64,000 nt of DNA from Chrysoperla carnea. Lineage: Eukaryota > Arthropoda > Insecta > Neuroptera > Chrysopidae. Positions 1 through 11,810 of this stretch are shown piece after piece (positions within the stretch are counted from its first letter, which is position 1; each line of letters begins with the position of its first letter). Below the pieces are notes generated by a model that was not told where the DNA came from, did no database searches, and saw only the letters and a list, made by a program, of their open reading frames with translations. The position numbers and the translations under genes were made by a program. The DNA is taken from NCBI RefSeq assembly GCF_905475395.1, contig NC_058341.1:75761597-75825596 (forward strand), given 5' to 3'.

Positions 1-410
1 TATTTTCATAATCGAGTGAATATTTATAAAAATTATTCAATTGATTATAATTTAGTTATCGTCTTCGTTTTAATTCAATACACACAAATACCTAGGTAAG
101 TGTTAATAATTATGTTAATTTAATTTAGTATTAATAAATTTAGCATCCAATCGTATTCTTTATTTTTTTACAGTAAGTTACTTGTTTTCATCCCAAAAAT
201 CTTATGATATGAGAAAACATGCTATTCTCCATTTTGATTAAACCACTACACCAATTAAACTGTAAAACTTGTTAAGCTATGCACGCATTCCAAGAGGAAA
301 TTTTCAGCCTTCATTTACCACTGAATAAAAATCAATTTGCGAAAAGTAATTTTCAAAAACTACTCCCTAAATTTTTTCAAAAAAACATGAATTTCATGCA
401 GATAGATGAG
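1..410. other. AT-rich sequence, no gene seen
   Basis: No coding pattern, RNA gene or clear repeat was recognised here. The 79-codon open frame starting at 279 is lysine/phenylalanine-rich, as expected of AT-rich noise, and runs into the repeat that follows. Confidence 0.5.
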
Positions 411-1000
411 AGAATTCACTATTTCTGTAAAGAATGTTTTTGTGTGCCTATGTGGCTCACTGGAGCCCAAAAACGTGGGCCAATTTTGATGATTCTGGCA
501 ACAATCGATTTGTCTTAGCCTTGCGGGTGCCATTGAAGATATAGCAATAATAAAAATTCAATACCGCGACCACCAGACGCGATATTGAATTATGTCAACT
601 AGGCTAAGTGGGGTATCATTAAATAGCTATTAAATAGACAAATCGATTAACGTAATAAACATTAAAATCGGTTCACGCATTTTGTCTCAAAGAATCAAAC
701 ATACATAGATACATAAGCTGAAAATAAAAGTCGACAAACTATCGCGGAGTATCGTTTAATTCCCAACTAAAAAGAGTAACATAAAAAAATATTTTTAAAA
801 AATCAAACTAAATTACAAGAAAATAAAAACTGGATTAAATATAAATTAAAAAGAAAAAAACAAGTCCTGCAGTTTACATAGCGACTTTAACAGTCGGGAC
901 CCATTAAAATCTGCATCGGCTCAAATACTCCCATTAATGGGTCCCGACTGTTAAAAACGCTATGTAAAGGATTTTTCGATTTTTTAAATATTTTCGATTT
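411..1000 (+). repeat. Interspersed repeat family B, copy 1
   Basis: This stretch resembles 12610-13275: both carry a 'gtgtgcctatgt/gtgtgttcctgt' start, 'caattttgatgattct', 'ccaccagacgc..atat', a 'ggggtatcatt' block and a terminal hairpin. The hairpin is 873-906 against 935-968 (arm tttacatagcgactttaaca, then gtcgggaccca), separated by about 28 bases. It has no coding capacity. The layout suggests a non-autonomous DNA element, but ends and target duplication are not resolved. Confidence 0.6.
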
Positions 1001-2066
1001 TTTAATTCTTTGCGAAGACTCCATGTAATCACATCATACTTTTAAAGTTTTAAATTTTGTTTCATCTACTTAAGACCAAAATAAAAAACATGTTCTAAGT
1101 TTTAATTTGGTAAATTGTGTAAAAAATTGATTATTGCAAATATTTCTTTTTTTATCCTACTTACCTAGCTCTAGATTTTACTGTATTTTACAGGTAAACC
1201 ATCCATTCCTTTATAGTGTAAAGTCACCCAATCACGGCCTTCCCTACTCAACACCGTCTATACAAGGTATTTCAACAGTTAAGTATCACATTTTTACGTT
1301 CCTCTGAAAAGCAAAAAATCAATCACCAACATGGTAAGGAACATACAAATTAGGTAAGGAAGCCTAACCCTAAAGCGACAGACTACGTTAAAAAATATAT
1401 TTTTGGATAACCTTTGTTTAAAAAAATGTGGCAGCTCCATCACCAACGTCATATTTTCCCCACATAAGATGGTTCTTATTATTAAATGCTTTTTATTGAA
1501 AATGGATTTTTATCGTTTCATGATTTGAAAACATGAACTTTAAAGACAAATTTTGACACAATTTAAGGTTGTTATGTAGAAAATGCTATTGAATGGCAAA
1601 CTGTCGAAAAATTGACAGTCAATTATTCATATCATAAGTAAGTCTTAACCAAAATATGGAGTCATTCCTGTTCTAGGTTTTCGTAAAAAACGATGTTAAA
1701 TTTATTAATTTAAGACGGATTATTACATTGTATTATAAGAAAGCGACGGTAAACACACTAATTTAGGATTCATCGAAACTCGAAAAACTAGAAATGAACA
1801 GCTTCACATAAATCTAGTTCAATATTTATTATAGGCTGATAAATAAATTTACCCATTTACAGAACAATCTTCTTTTTAACTTTTGAGATAATTCACAAAA
1901 ATTATAACAAAATGTATGAAGATAAATATGATTATATTACGCAACATTGCTAATATTATGTTGAAGATGCCATTACATTATCAACAAATAATTTTATTAA
2001 ATAATTACACGCTTACATCATTGGGTCTGTTGTGATATCGAAAAAGGGTTAGTCCATTCGCGGGCT
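1001..2066. other. AT-rich intergenic sequence
   Basis: No gene or recognisable repeat. The last roughly 90 bases (about 1985-2066) resemble, on the minus strand, the 3' flank of the LINE at 11700-11760 ('atatcacaac.gac'), so they probably are the 3' untranslated end of the adjacent LINE remnant. Confidence 0.4.
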
Positions 2067-2915
2067 CTACTCCGTGAACCATTTTGAGCTGTTTAAGAAC
2101 AGCAGGAGTGCTTTGACGTCAACGGAGTTTAAGGTAAAGGGGTCGACAAAGACAGACTGGCTCAAATAAGTCCATCTCCTCATGGCAAGAGCTGGACAGT
2201 GACAGAGAAGGTGAATCCACACTGTGACAGCTCCTGCAATAGTCGTGATACACCGCCAAGCCCAGGTGTTCATGATGCCTGACTCCCCACCAGTGTCCTG
2301 TAAGAGCCGCAACAACTTTTTTAATAGAGGTCTTTGGAAGTGATATAAGATTTTCGGAACGCCAACGATTGTGTTCAGGCCATATGTGTTTTGTAGTACC
2401 ACAAGTACGTTCCTCCCTCCATCTAAGATTGGTCCTTTTTAAGACATCCTCTTTAAAGAGCAAATTGCAGTTCTCAAACTGAACTCCCGGATGCCTATTG
2501 AAGCTTGTGTCTGCTAGCATTGTGCCTTTTCTAACAAGCTCGTCGGCTTCATAATTTTCTGGAATGTCTCTGTGTCCCGGTACCCATACCAGGTTTACAT
2601 ACATTTGATCCGCCAGCTCATTTAAGGACACATGGCAATCCTACGTTACTTTTGAGGTTAGATATACTGAGCTAAAGGATTTAAGAGCTGCTTGACTGTG
2701 GGTAAAGATAGTATTGTCCCTGCACCTGGGAGTGTTCAGTCCTATACATACACATACGTCGTATATATGCATTACTGCCGCTTGATACCCGTTACAGTAA
2801 TCCGGCAGCCGGAATTGACGAAAATTGAGATTTTCAGAGAAGAACCCACAACCTACCCTCCGCTATAACTAAGATCCGTCGGTATAATATACCACGCCCT
2901 ATGGGTTAACCAAGT
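2067..2915 (-). pseudogene. Non-LTR retrotransposon ORF2, RNase H and C-terminal remnant (I/Jockey-like)
   Basis: Read on the minus strand from about 2915, the conceptual product shows an RNase H start (YYTDGS), a 'QAAVMHIYDVCV' block, 'THSQAALKSFSS' and then NLVWVPGHRDIPENYEADE near 2580-2540, followed by the C-terminal region (HWWGVRHHEHLG, YCRSCH). The family is the RNase H of insect LINEs, which removes RNA from RNA:DNA hybrids during target-primed reverse transcription. Several residues normally catalytic are altered: Glu in QAE is Ala and Asp in TDSQ is His. In-frame stops and at least two frameshifts are present, so it is dead. It is clearly the same family as 10270-11810. The reverse transcriptase part is absent, so the copy is 5' truncated, the usual fate of LINE insertions. 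Confidence 0.8.
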
Positions 2916-3665
2916 TCTCATCCCAATTCTGGGGGATCTTTACTGAGAAAGAATGTAATTATAATTTTATAAATTCAATAACCAAATAATTTTGTATAAA
3001 CATTATTTACTTAACTTCCCACAAAATTAAAATTTTCAAATACTTTTTTGGGTTATGATATCAAGAACTGAATGTCAACATATTTCAGTGATGTCAGACT
3101 TTATACGTCACAAGCAAAATTTTTTTTAAAAACATATAATATATTTTTAAACATCAAAACTCTTCGAAATAATTGTATGTAGGATTTTTAATCACAACTA
3201 TTATTTAAATTAATTTTTTTAGCGACGCTGGGAATCCCCTAGAAATTCTAAAAATTAACTTTTGTCTACATTACCTCTAGCCTTCTGGATATTCCTTTTA
3301 ATTTCTTTGAATTAAAGGGATTAACACCAAATAGGTACATTCTCATATAAGACATCACTAAAACTACACATATCGTGTTCTAGGTGTTATATAAAGTGGA
3401 TGTATGGCGCAACCACAAACTTTCCCTTTTAATTTCGATACTGTACATAAGTTCATATTTTCCTGGACATATGACTAACAATTAACTAATTATATGGAGT
3501 TGAAACCAAGTGTAGCGTTAAAAGGTTATTTAATCGAACAGCTTTCACAAAAATTAAATTTTATATAATATATACATTTTGTTTCATTAATTTATTTAAT
3601 GTATGAACTTTTTATTTTCTGATGAATTGATTACTTGGTGAACCAAACAAAATTAGTAAGTTTTA
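2916..3665. other. AT-rich intergenic sequence
   Basis: Nothing coding or repeated was recognised in this interval. Confidence 0.4.
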
Positions 3666-3669
3666 TCAA

Positions 3670-4080
3670 AAAAAATACACTGGTACGCAATTTATAAATA
3701 TTTTCATAATACATCGTTCATGTATTAACTGTGGAAATAGCACACCCAAATGAGAATTTGCATAAAATGCTAATTGATTTCGTTTACCCATCATTTGTAC
3801 ACATTTGTCCATTCCAAATTTTTGTTTGTTCAGCTCAGCCTCTAATTGAAAATTATGACACAATCATCATCCAAGGATGCAAATTTGTTCACGTTTTTCC
3901 ACCCAAAATTTTTATTTGTCCACCCTTCAATTTTAAAATATGAGGAAATTAAAATTTACTTCAGCACCCCTAAATGCGAATTTTCACAAAATGTACATGC
4001 CATTCGTTTAGAAAACGATTTTTCCGCGTTAACCCACTAAAATTTTTGTTTACCGACCCGTCCAAATGTAGTTGTAACAA
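3670..4080 (+). repeat. Left arm of an inverted repeat with internal ~110-bp units
   Basis: Units such as 'tttgtccacccttcaatttt', 'acttcagcacccctaaatgcg' and 'gccattcgttta' recur within this arm and again, inverted, at 4796-5140. Open frames of 64-80 codons here are by-products of the repetition; opposite strands are open too. Confidence 0.6.
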
Positions 4081-4129
4081 AAATAATAGTATTCAATGTG
4101 TTGAGATTTACTTTGTGGAATTCCATAAT

Positions 4130-4405
4130 AAGATTAAAACAACAAATGTAATATTTGTATATATAAATTTAATTGCATATTCCACTTTTTTAACAAATTT
4201 TTCAAAGAAAAATTAAATTGTTATGTATACATTCGATCACTTGGATCATCTTCAGAACATATCATCTTCAGATATGTTCTGAAGATGATCCAAGTGATCG
4301 AATGTATACATAACAATTTAATTTTTCTTTGAAAAATTTTTTAAAAAAGTGGATTATGCAAATAAATTTATATATACAAATATTACATTTGTTGTTTTAA
4401 TCTTA
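4130..4405. repeat. Near-perfect palindrome, possible Penelope-type terminal repeat pair
   Basis: Arms of about 130 bases: 'taagattaaaacaacaaatg' at 4130 is mirrored by its complement ending at 4405. The axis lies around 4263 between 'catcttcagaac' and 'gttctgaagatg'. The same 12-mer sits next to the axis of the palindrome at 18871-19113, and both share an 'aaagtggatt' block further out, so they belong to one family. The second one abuts a Penelope-type endonuclease fragment, which suggests Penelope-like terminal repeats in head-to-head arrangement. Confidence 0.65.
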
Positions 4406-4649
4406 AAAATAATAGTTTTTTCCAGCATTCCCAAATGTAAATTTCCCTGCATAACATATGACCAAAAAAATTTCTAATTTATAAAAATTTGATGGTAAGC
4501 TTGAAAATTCAAAAATTTTATACAAATTTTAAATACAAAGAATATTGTGTTATACATAACCTTCACTTCATATGCCGTCACTTGTCCTCCTTTTGTTCAC
4601 AATTTCGTCGCAATTATTATTTTGGTACCCTAATTTTAGGGTAAAAGTT

Positions 4650-4770
4650 CTAGCTGTACCCTGCTATGCTTTGTTGTGGTACATTATGGTTGTATAGAAA
4701 TAGATGAGAAGTTTCTATTAGATTTTATAAAATTTGATAAACCCCCTACATAAGAATTCTGCCGACTGAA
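4650..4770 (+). repeat. Repeat shared with 62040-62160
   Basis: 'gtaccctgc...cattatgg...atagatgagaa.ttt' and 'gataaaccccc' occur here and at 62040-62160 in the same order and orientation. No coding content. Origin unknown. Confidence 0.5.
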
Positions 4771-4795
4771 GTAAAAACTTAAAACTTTGATTTGG

Positions 4796-5140
4796 CGGGT
4801 TGAAAAAACAAAAATTTTGGGTGGACAATCCGTTGCTAAACGAATGGCATCTGCTTTTTGTGAAAATTCGAATTTTGGGGTGCTGAAGTAATTTTTAATT
4901 TACTCATAGCTAAAAATTGAAGGGTGGACAAATAAAAATTTGGAAAGGACACACGTGGACAAATTATTTTCAAACGAATAGCATTTGCATTTTGTGAAAA
5001 TTTGCATAGGGGGTGATGAGGTAAAAATTTTGATTGTGCCACGACTTTCAATTAGAAAGTGGTAAACAAAAATTTTAGGTGGACAAAAGTGGGCAAATGA
5101 TGAAAAAACGACACCAATTCGCATTTGGTGCTGCCATGTT
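4796..5140 (-). repeat. Right arm of the inverted repeat paired with 3670-4080
   Basis: On the minus strand this reads the same 'tttgtccacccttcaattttt', 'acttcagcacccc' and 'gccattcgttt' units as 3670-4080. Together the arms bracket the palindrome at 4130-4405 and about 400 bases of other sequence. Confidence 0.6.
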
Positions 5141-5232
5141 TACGAAAATATATGCTGCCATGCATGTGACGAAAATTAATTTTTGAAATGAAAACTTCTA
5201 AAAGCGCGTTAGACGATATGCTGTCCATATAT

Positions 5233-6238
5233 ATATCCCAACAAAAACATAAATGTGTAAAAAGGCGTAGAAGTCACAGACTCCCAATAAACTCAATTAA
5301 GTCAGCCCAAAAAAGTTGTAAAATCCCGTAGAGAAAAAAATTCTTCGAAAAAAATTTATAAAAATGACATAAATTTATTGAGTAACTTTTCCGTAAAGAC
5401 GCATTAAAGTATTACATTAGCAACTTTTCGGTGACGTCATACCTACACCTGTATACACCTGTATAGGAGAACAAAAGAAAATCGTTAACCCCCTACTACC
5501 TCCCTCCTCCCCTCTAATGTTATGACGTTATAATTTTTTCACAACTTTTTTTAAACATCAAAATTTAAATTTAAACAATCGAAAGTATTCTTCAGATAAA
5601 AGTCAAGCACCTACTTATCAAAGGCCTAATTTTTTTTTACTAAAGTACGAAAATTATTGGTTTAAATTTCTTGTGTAGGTTTCTCCTTAGTACGTATTTA
5701 TTTTATATTTTACTTCGCAAGTTTTCGGAATAGAAAAACGAATCCAAAAATAAAAACTTGCGAAGTAAAATATAAAATAAATACGTACTAAGGAGAAACC
5801 TACACAAGAAATTTAAACCAATAATTTTCGTACTTTAGTAAAAAAAAATTAGGCCTTTGTTAAGTAGGTGCTTGACTTTTATCTGAAGAATACTTTCGAT
5901 TGTTTAAATTTAAATTTTGATGTTTAAAAAAAGTTGTGAAAAAATTATAACGTCTTAACATTAGAGGGGAGGAGGGAGGTAGTAGGGGTTAACGATTTTC
6001 TTTTGTTCTCCTATACAGGTGCGTGTAGGTATGACGTCACCGAAAAGTTGCTAATGTAATACTTTAATGCGTCTTTACGGAAAAGTTACTCAATAAATTT
6101 ATGTCATTTTTATAAATTTTTTTCGAAGAATTTTTTTCTCTACGGGATTTCACAACTTTTTTGGGCTGACGTAATTGAGTTTATTGGGATTCTGTGACAT
6201 CTGCGCCTTTTTACACATTTATGTTTTTGGTGGGATAT
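5233..6238. mobile_element. 1-kb foldback element (near-perfect palindrome)
   Basis: The left arm 5233-5725 is mirrored by 5753-6238 with only scattered mismatches and a few indels; the spacer is about 27 bases. Outer ends read 'tatccca' and 'tgggata'. No open frame of note is inside. Arms of nearly 500 bases make this a foldback/MITE-type element rather than a simple hairpin. Transcribed, it would form a long double-stranded RNA. Confidence 0.85.
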
Positions 6239-6479
6239 CACTTCTTTTTGCCAGGCAATAGTATTTAAGTTGAAAGTGTTTGAAACAATTTTAACTCACC
6301 ATTATGAATTCATTGAATTACTGTTGAATACTGAGCCTCGTACGTCAAGAAATATGCCGAACAAGATGTCATCAAAATTGTGTTATTTATAAATATTGTA
6401 ATGAAAATTTCATTTTCATATAACTGATATTGATTATTTTATAATACATTCTTTATAATTTACGCCAAATTTGCGTCCA
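6239..6479. other. Unassigned AT-rich sequence
   Basis: No feature recognised. Confidence 0.3.
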
Positions 6480-6765
6480 CATGGGTAAACAGTCATGTTT
6501 TCGAAAAAATGTTTCATGCAAAAGTCGGTTATTTCTTTTAGGAATATTTTTTATATTAAAATTTTTGTTCTATCTATAATGGTTTACAAGATGGGTCCCA
6601 CAGACTCAGGACTCAATTGACGTATATTGCTCATTTACGAACTTGACCTGACTTTTTACGTCCTGAGTACGCTATAAAAATTTCATCTTAATATTTCTTT
6701 TCGTTTTTGTGTTATCGTGTTGGCAGACAGACGTGCAGACGGACAGACAGATATTATGTAACTGC
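6480..6765 (+). repeat. Interspersed repeat family A, partial copy
   Basis: Contains the family blocks 'gggtaaacagtcatgttt', 'tttcatgcaaaagt', 'gttctatct', 'tttacaagatgggtcc', 'gctcatttacgaacttgacc', 'tttttacgtcctgagtacgc' and 'ttatcgtgttggcagacaga'. The fuller copy is 47783-48457. Directly downstream lies the 30-bp minisatellite. Confidence 0.75.
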
Positions 6766-6784
6766 AAATATTTAGGCCTTTTTT

Positions 6785-7675
6785 ATGGGTAATACGCACA
6801 GCTTGATTTCATATAATAGTTCTGCATATGGATTGATCCTTAATATTACAACGGCTCATACAGGGGCCTTATATTTTGTAAGTGCGCATAATTGGGTCTT
6901 ATATATTGGTAATGCGCACACTTTGATCCCACATAATTGTTCTGCGCATGGGATAATCTGGAATATAACAACTGCACATACATGAACCTTAAAAGTGTGT
7001 ATATTTGGGTCTTATATATTGGAAGTGCGCACAGATTAATCATAAGTTATAGTTCTGCGCATGCATTTATCCTGAATCTTACAACTACGCATACGCTGAA
7101 TTAATATTTTCTTACTGCGCGTATGTAGGCCTTATATATTGCTATTACACGCATGTGGATTACATGAAATAGTACTGCGCATGGGTTGATTCTAAATATT
7201 ACAACTGCGCAAACGGGAACCCTATATTTTGTAAATGGGCATATTTGGTCCTTAAATATTGAAAATGCGCATAAATTAATCACAAATGATAGTTCTGCGC
7301 ATGCATTTTACCTGAATCTTAGAACTGCGCATTAGCTTAGTTAATATTTTGCTACTGCGCATATGTAGGCCTTATAAATTGCTAGTGCGCACATGTGGAT
7401 TACATGTAATAGTACTGCGCATGGGTTGATCCTGAATATTACAACTGCGCATACAGGGACTTTATATTTTGTTAGTGCGCATATTTGGGTATTATATCCG
7501 GGAAGTGCCCACAGATTAATCAATAATTATAGTTGTGCGCATGCATTTATCCTGAAACTTGCAACTGCGCATACGCTAAATTTATATTTTGTTACTGCGC
7601 ACATGTAGGCCTTAAAAATTGCTAGTGCGCACACGAGGATTACATGTAATAGTACTGCGCATAGGTTGAACCTCA
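6785..7675 (+). repeat. 30-bp minisatellite organised as 240-bp higher-order units
   Basis: The core 'actgcgcata' recurs every 30 bases, for example near 6881, 6911, 6941 and 6971 and on through 7655. Eight different 30-base variants make a 240-base unit that itself repeats (7101-7340 against 7341-7580 is easy to see). Because 30 is a multiple of three, several frames on both strands stay open for 60-70 codons; these are not genes. The core is CpG-bearing and alternates pyrimidine and purine (tgcgcatatg, tgcgcacatg), unlike the surrounding AT-rich DNA. Confidence 0.9.
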
Positions 7676-8100
7676 ATTCAAGCAAGTCTCTGTCGAATGT
7701 CCAAAATCGCATCTTTCTATAATTTAGAAGTCCCTTAGAATCGGTATAGCTGAATCATTTATAGATAAATCAATTATAGTGAAAGTGATGGAAAAATAAT
7801 AACGCCACTAACCTTACCATGTTTTGTTATCAAATCTAAACGTGTATACAAAATTTCAACTCAATCGGTTGAAGATATCTGCTTTCAAATTGAGTAATAA
7901 GATTCCCCCCCATTTAACAAAATATGGCGGAAGCGACGAGAAAATTCGATCAAGTCAACCATAAAAATTCAATGTCATTCAAAGTCAGCGTGCTTACAAA
8001 ATTTCAACGTAATCGATTGAGGGTGTCGGCTTCAAAATTGGGTTGCAAGATTATTTATTGTTGAACATAACAATACCATTGTTTTTAAGAAAATAAAATT
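7676..8100 (+). repeat. Pair of ~70-bp direct repeats
   Basis: 'acgtgtatacaaaatttcaactcaatcggttgaagatatc' near 7850 recurs, diverged, near 7990 ('gcgtgcttacaaaatttcaacgtaatcgattgagggtgtc'). The remainder is unassigned. Confidence 0.5.
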
Positions 8101-8264
8101 CGTTGTCATAGCAACCGTTAGTAGTGAACACTACAAGACATATAAACAAAATGGTTTAAAACTTCTTGTGAAATTATATTTATACTTTTTTTAAATTTAA
8201 GGACAAAAATAGTTGGATTTTGCATTAACGAAAAAAACAGGACTGGTTATTTACTTTCTCGAGG

Positions 8265-8545
8265 GAAAATGATTGTTTTTTCGAAAAAATGTTTCATACA
8301 AAAGTTGTTTATTTTTATGTAAGGAACATTTTTTACATTTAAGTTTTTGTTCTATCTCTTACCGTTTTTTCGAAAATTGCAATTTAATTTTTTACTTTAT
8401 TTGCTTTTCACGGGAAAACAATTACCTTTACAACAAAATTTTCATACAGAATTATTTAATTTTATACAAGGAACATTTTTTGCATTTAAACTTTTGTTCT
8501 ATCTCTTACAGTTTTTGCTATAAAAGCAAATTAAAATTTTCCTAA
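8265..8545 (+). repeat. Two tandem copies of a family A module
   Basis: 'acattttttacatttaagtttttgttctatctctta' and its variant follow each other about 150 bases apart, each preceded by 'tttcatacaaaa..tgttta' or similar. These are the central block of family A. The 90-codon frame over this stretch is an artefact of the repeat. Confidence 0.6.
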
Positions 8546-10100
8546 TTAATGTAACATAAAAATTTTAATATGTTTTCTACATGGTACTTTGAATATGATA
8601 TGGTCTTAGTCTTTCGATATATTTTATTTAATTTTTATAGTATTTTAAGTTGGAAATATTGAAATACACAATTAATTTTTGATTATTTATTTAATATTTA
8701 TTCAAATTTAATCAATATTTAATAAAAATTATATAAATAACAAATTTTTAAGCGTATTTAAGTTTTCCCAAACAAATTGTATAGGAAAAAAAACTAGCCT
8801 TCTGATTGGTTCATATTTTACCATTGATTTTTAAATGGGGTAAAAATGCACCTTTTATTAGCGAAATTTCCCATTTCCCGTTAAAAATTTTGATATTTGG
8901 TATTTTTTCTGGGGTATGATTTTTCTCTAATTTATTTTAACGAAAACCGCATCTTTATACCATTTCTCAGTTTTGCTGTGAATTTATGTCAGTCAGTGAC
9001 AAAATTTCGGGGCGTGGCCGTTTTTTGACGCGTTATTGCTCGGAAACGATGAGAGCCGTAAACGTGAACTTTGATTTACGGCGTCCCAGGGTATATATCT
9101 ACTTAAGTTGAAAAGCGCAACATTATAGCTCAAGTAGTTTCTGAGATATAAGGGTGTGAAAAAGGGCTATTTTACGTCCTGTATATATAGTCACAGCAAA
9201 AGCATACACATTTCACATATACATCATCATACATTACACTTTCAATTATCGATTTTCAATTTTTTTAAATTAATCTACGCTTCGCACTGCTGTGCTATAT
9301 GATAATCAATAATATTTGGTTGAGTAAAATCTTATAGTTTCGCGTCAGCAACATGCTAAAAATATAGCATCTGTTGATATAGCACCGTAACGGAAGCTTA
9401 AACTTTTTTCAATCTAAAAAACGACACCTATGTAGTTAGCTATTACTTACTGTTCATAGATGCGGTTTTTTAATTTTATTATTTGTAATAATATTTTTTA
9501 ATGCACGGGTTAATAATTTCAATTTGCAAATTATTAAATTTTCTACTTTTGTCGTCATTCCCTATGACTAGCTATCTTTTTTTTTAATTCCTGCTTAATC
9601 CAAATTAAACATTCATATGAAGAATATTGCCCATAAGTAATTCATTTACGGTCATAAGAGCGAAAATGTTCCACTGAAACACTCCCATCAACAGCAATAT
9701 TCATTCGATCAAATGAATGTCGTAAAATTTCGAGTTATTCGTAATGAAGCTTAAACACAATTATATTGGATAATACTAAACCACCATTCCTGAATAAAAA
9801 ACAAACACTTTAACCATAATAAATACTATATTATAGGAAAATAATTTCATTTGCAAAAGGAAACCGTTCGAGAAGTTCTGTTTTCAATTTACATTATTTT
9901 ATATTTTTTATAGCTTTAATATTATATTTAAAGTAAAGTATGGCGTATTGTAAAGTATGTGTAGTGTACAGAGTAGGTTTTTAAAGTAGATAATAATAGA
10001 TTTGCAACAATTTAAAGCCCGAACGGATAGGCCCGATTGTTTCGGAAGTGCAGCTTTACAAAATGTGGCAATTTTTTCGAGTGACACGATTATTACCAAA
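8546..10100. other. Gene-free AT-rich stretch with one probable repeat module
   Basis: No coding sequence seen. The block 8936-9190 ('accgcatctttataccatttctcag' to 'gggctattttacgtcctgtatata') is GC-richer than its surroundings and ends in a 'cctgtatata' motif like those at the ends of other DNA elements in this window, so it is probably an element fragment. Confidence 0.35.
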
Positions 10101-10269
10101 ATTTCATCAGTTTTAGTATTTTCTAGGTTTTTGGTCTGTAAAAAACCCCAGGAGCCCTAACTTTCTGGGGCATGGTAAATAAGTTCCAGTGGGGATGTGG
10201 AGCATTTTCTCTCATAGAATATGTATGACAGAACGGCCATTTTCGAAATACAGGAGTTGAAGAATCTGG

Positions 10270-11810
10270 GATAAAATTAAAATTTAATAAAACTAAACAT
10301 TTCTTAGCCAGGCCCGCAAGAAAATACAAAATTCCCGCCTTTATCCTCCCAAAGGTAAGGGGGTAACCCTTAAATTATCGAAAAAGCCAAATATCTAGGC
10401 ATTATTCCAGCCAAAACTTGCTTTGGGAACCCAACGTCTTGGAGAGGTCCCGAAAGGCAACTGTGGCACTATACACCTGCAAAAAGGCCATGGGGAAACA
10501 TACTATTACAACATATACTTACACAAAGACCCATACTATTCTATGAGTCACTAGTTCGGTAGACAGCCCTATAAAAGGGAATCCACCAAAAGGTACTAGA
10601 CAAGGTCCAACGATTAGCATGCTGGCTAATCTCGGGATGCCTACGGACAACTCCATCTAAAGCACTTGAGGTAATTCTGCAATTGCTGCCAACTGACCTC
10701 TTCGGAGAGAAATGTGCAGTAGGTGCAGCTCTCAAGTTAAATCTGGTCTCACCCTGGACTGAGACTCATTATGGTCATACACGGTTATTACGAAGATACC
10801 CACTTTCAAAATCCGTTGACTACGTTTTCCTTCTCTTAAGTTTGGGAACAGGTTCTCAGTAAAGATCCCTTCCGTACAGGATTGGGAGGAGAACCTTGTT
10901 AAGCCAAAGGGCGTTGTTTTCTACACTGACGGATCTAAGTTAGAGAAGAAGGTGGGTTGTTGGATCTTTTCTGAAGATCTCGATCTGCGTCTATCATTTC
11001 ACTGTAGTGTGTATCAAGCGGAAGTGATGGCTATTCATGACGTTTGTGTATGTCTAAGACTGAACACCCTTAGGTGCAAGGGCATTACAATCTTCACCAA
11101 CAGCCAAGCGGCTCTAAAATCCTTCAGCTCAGTCTATCTAACTGTCTGTAGCATAGGACTGCCGTACGGCCTTAAATGAGCTGGCGGAACAAATGAATGT
11201 AAACCTGGTATGGGTACCGGGACACAGGGACATTCCAAGAAATTGTGAAGCCAACGAGCTTGCCAGAAATGGCACAATGCTGCCGGACACAAGCATCAAT
11301 AAATACCCGGGAGTTCCATTTGCGAACTGCAAGTTGCTTCTGAAATAGGATATCTACAAGACAGATGTAGTCTGAGTACAATCACAGGCGTTCCGAAGTT
11401 TTTACATCACTTCCAAGGGCCTCTGTTCGCAAAGTTGATGCGGCTATCACAGGACACTGGCTGGGCGGCAAGAATGGTGAACGCTTAGGCCTGGCAGTGT
11501 ATCACGACTATTGCAGGAGATGTCACAGTGGTGAAGAGGAAGAGACAATGTCTCATCTTCTCTTTCACTGCCCAGCTCTTGTCATGAGGAGATGGACTTA
11601 CTTGAGCCAGCCTCTCTTTGACGACCTCTCCGACCTAAAGTCAGTCGACGTCAAAGCCCTTTTGCTGTTCTTAAACAGCTCCAAATGGTTTATGGAGTAG
11701 TGGCCAGGGATGGGTCAACACTTTTACGGTATCACAACGGACTCTATGGTCTAATTGTGTCCCACCCCAGGACAGCCACTCTAACCTAACCTAACCTAGC
11801 CAGACCCGTC
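10270..11810 (+). pseudogene. Non-LTR retrotransposon ORF2 remnant: RT tail, RNase H, C-terminus and CCTAA tail
   Basis: Plus-strand conceptual translation with several frameshifts gives the end of a reverse transcriptase domain (about 10270-10790; KTKHFL, ILPK), then RNase H from 10916 (VVFYTDGSK; YQAEVMAI at about 11019; FTNSQAAL at about 11095; NLVWVPGHRDIPRNCEANE at about 11200-11260) and the C-terminal tail (YHDYCRRCHS at 11497, FHCPAL at about 11563). Such enzymes copy LINE RNA into the genome. Two catalytic aspartates are Asn here (TDSQ to TNSQ; EADE to EANE), and stops interrupt all domains. The last bases, 11783-11803, are CTAACCTAACCTAACCTA, a 3' tail. Same family as 2067-2915 (minus). 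Confidence 0.85.

Noticed and set aside
4250..4275. Hammerhead-like core 'ctgaagatga' at the palindrome axis
   Set aside because: The hammerhead needs CTGATGA and GAAA at fixed positions between stems; the bases here do not fit.
6785..7712. Seven 60-71-codon frames on both strands
   Set aside because: A 30-base period keeps frames open automatically; the amino-acid pattern just repeats the DNA unit.
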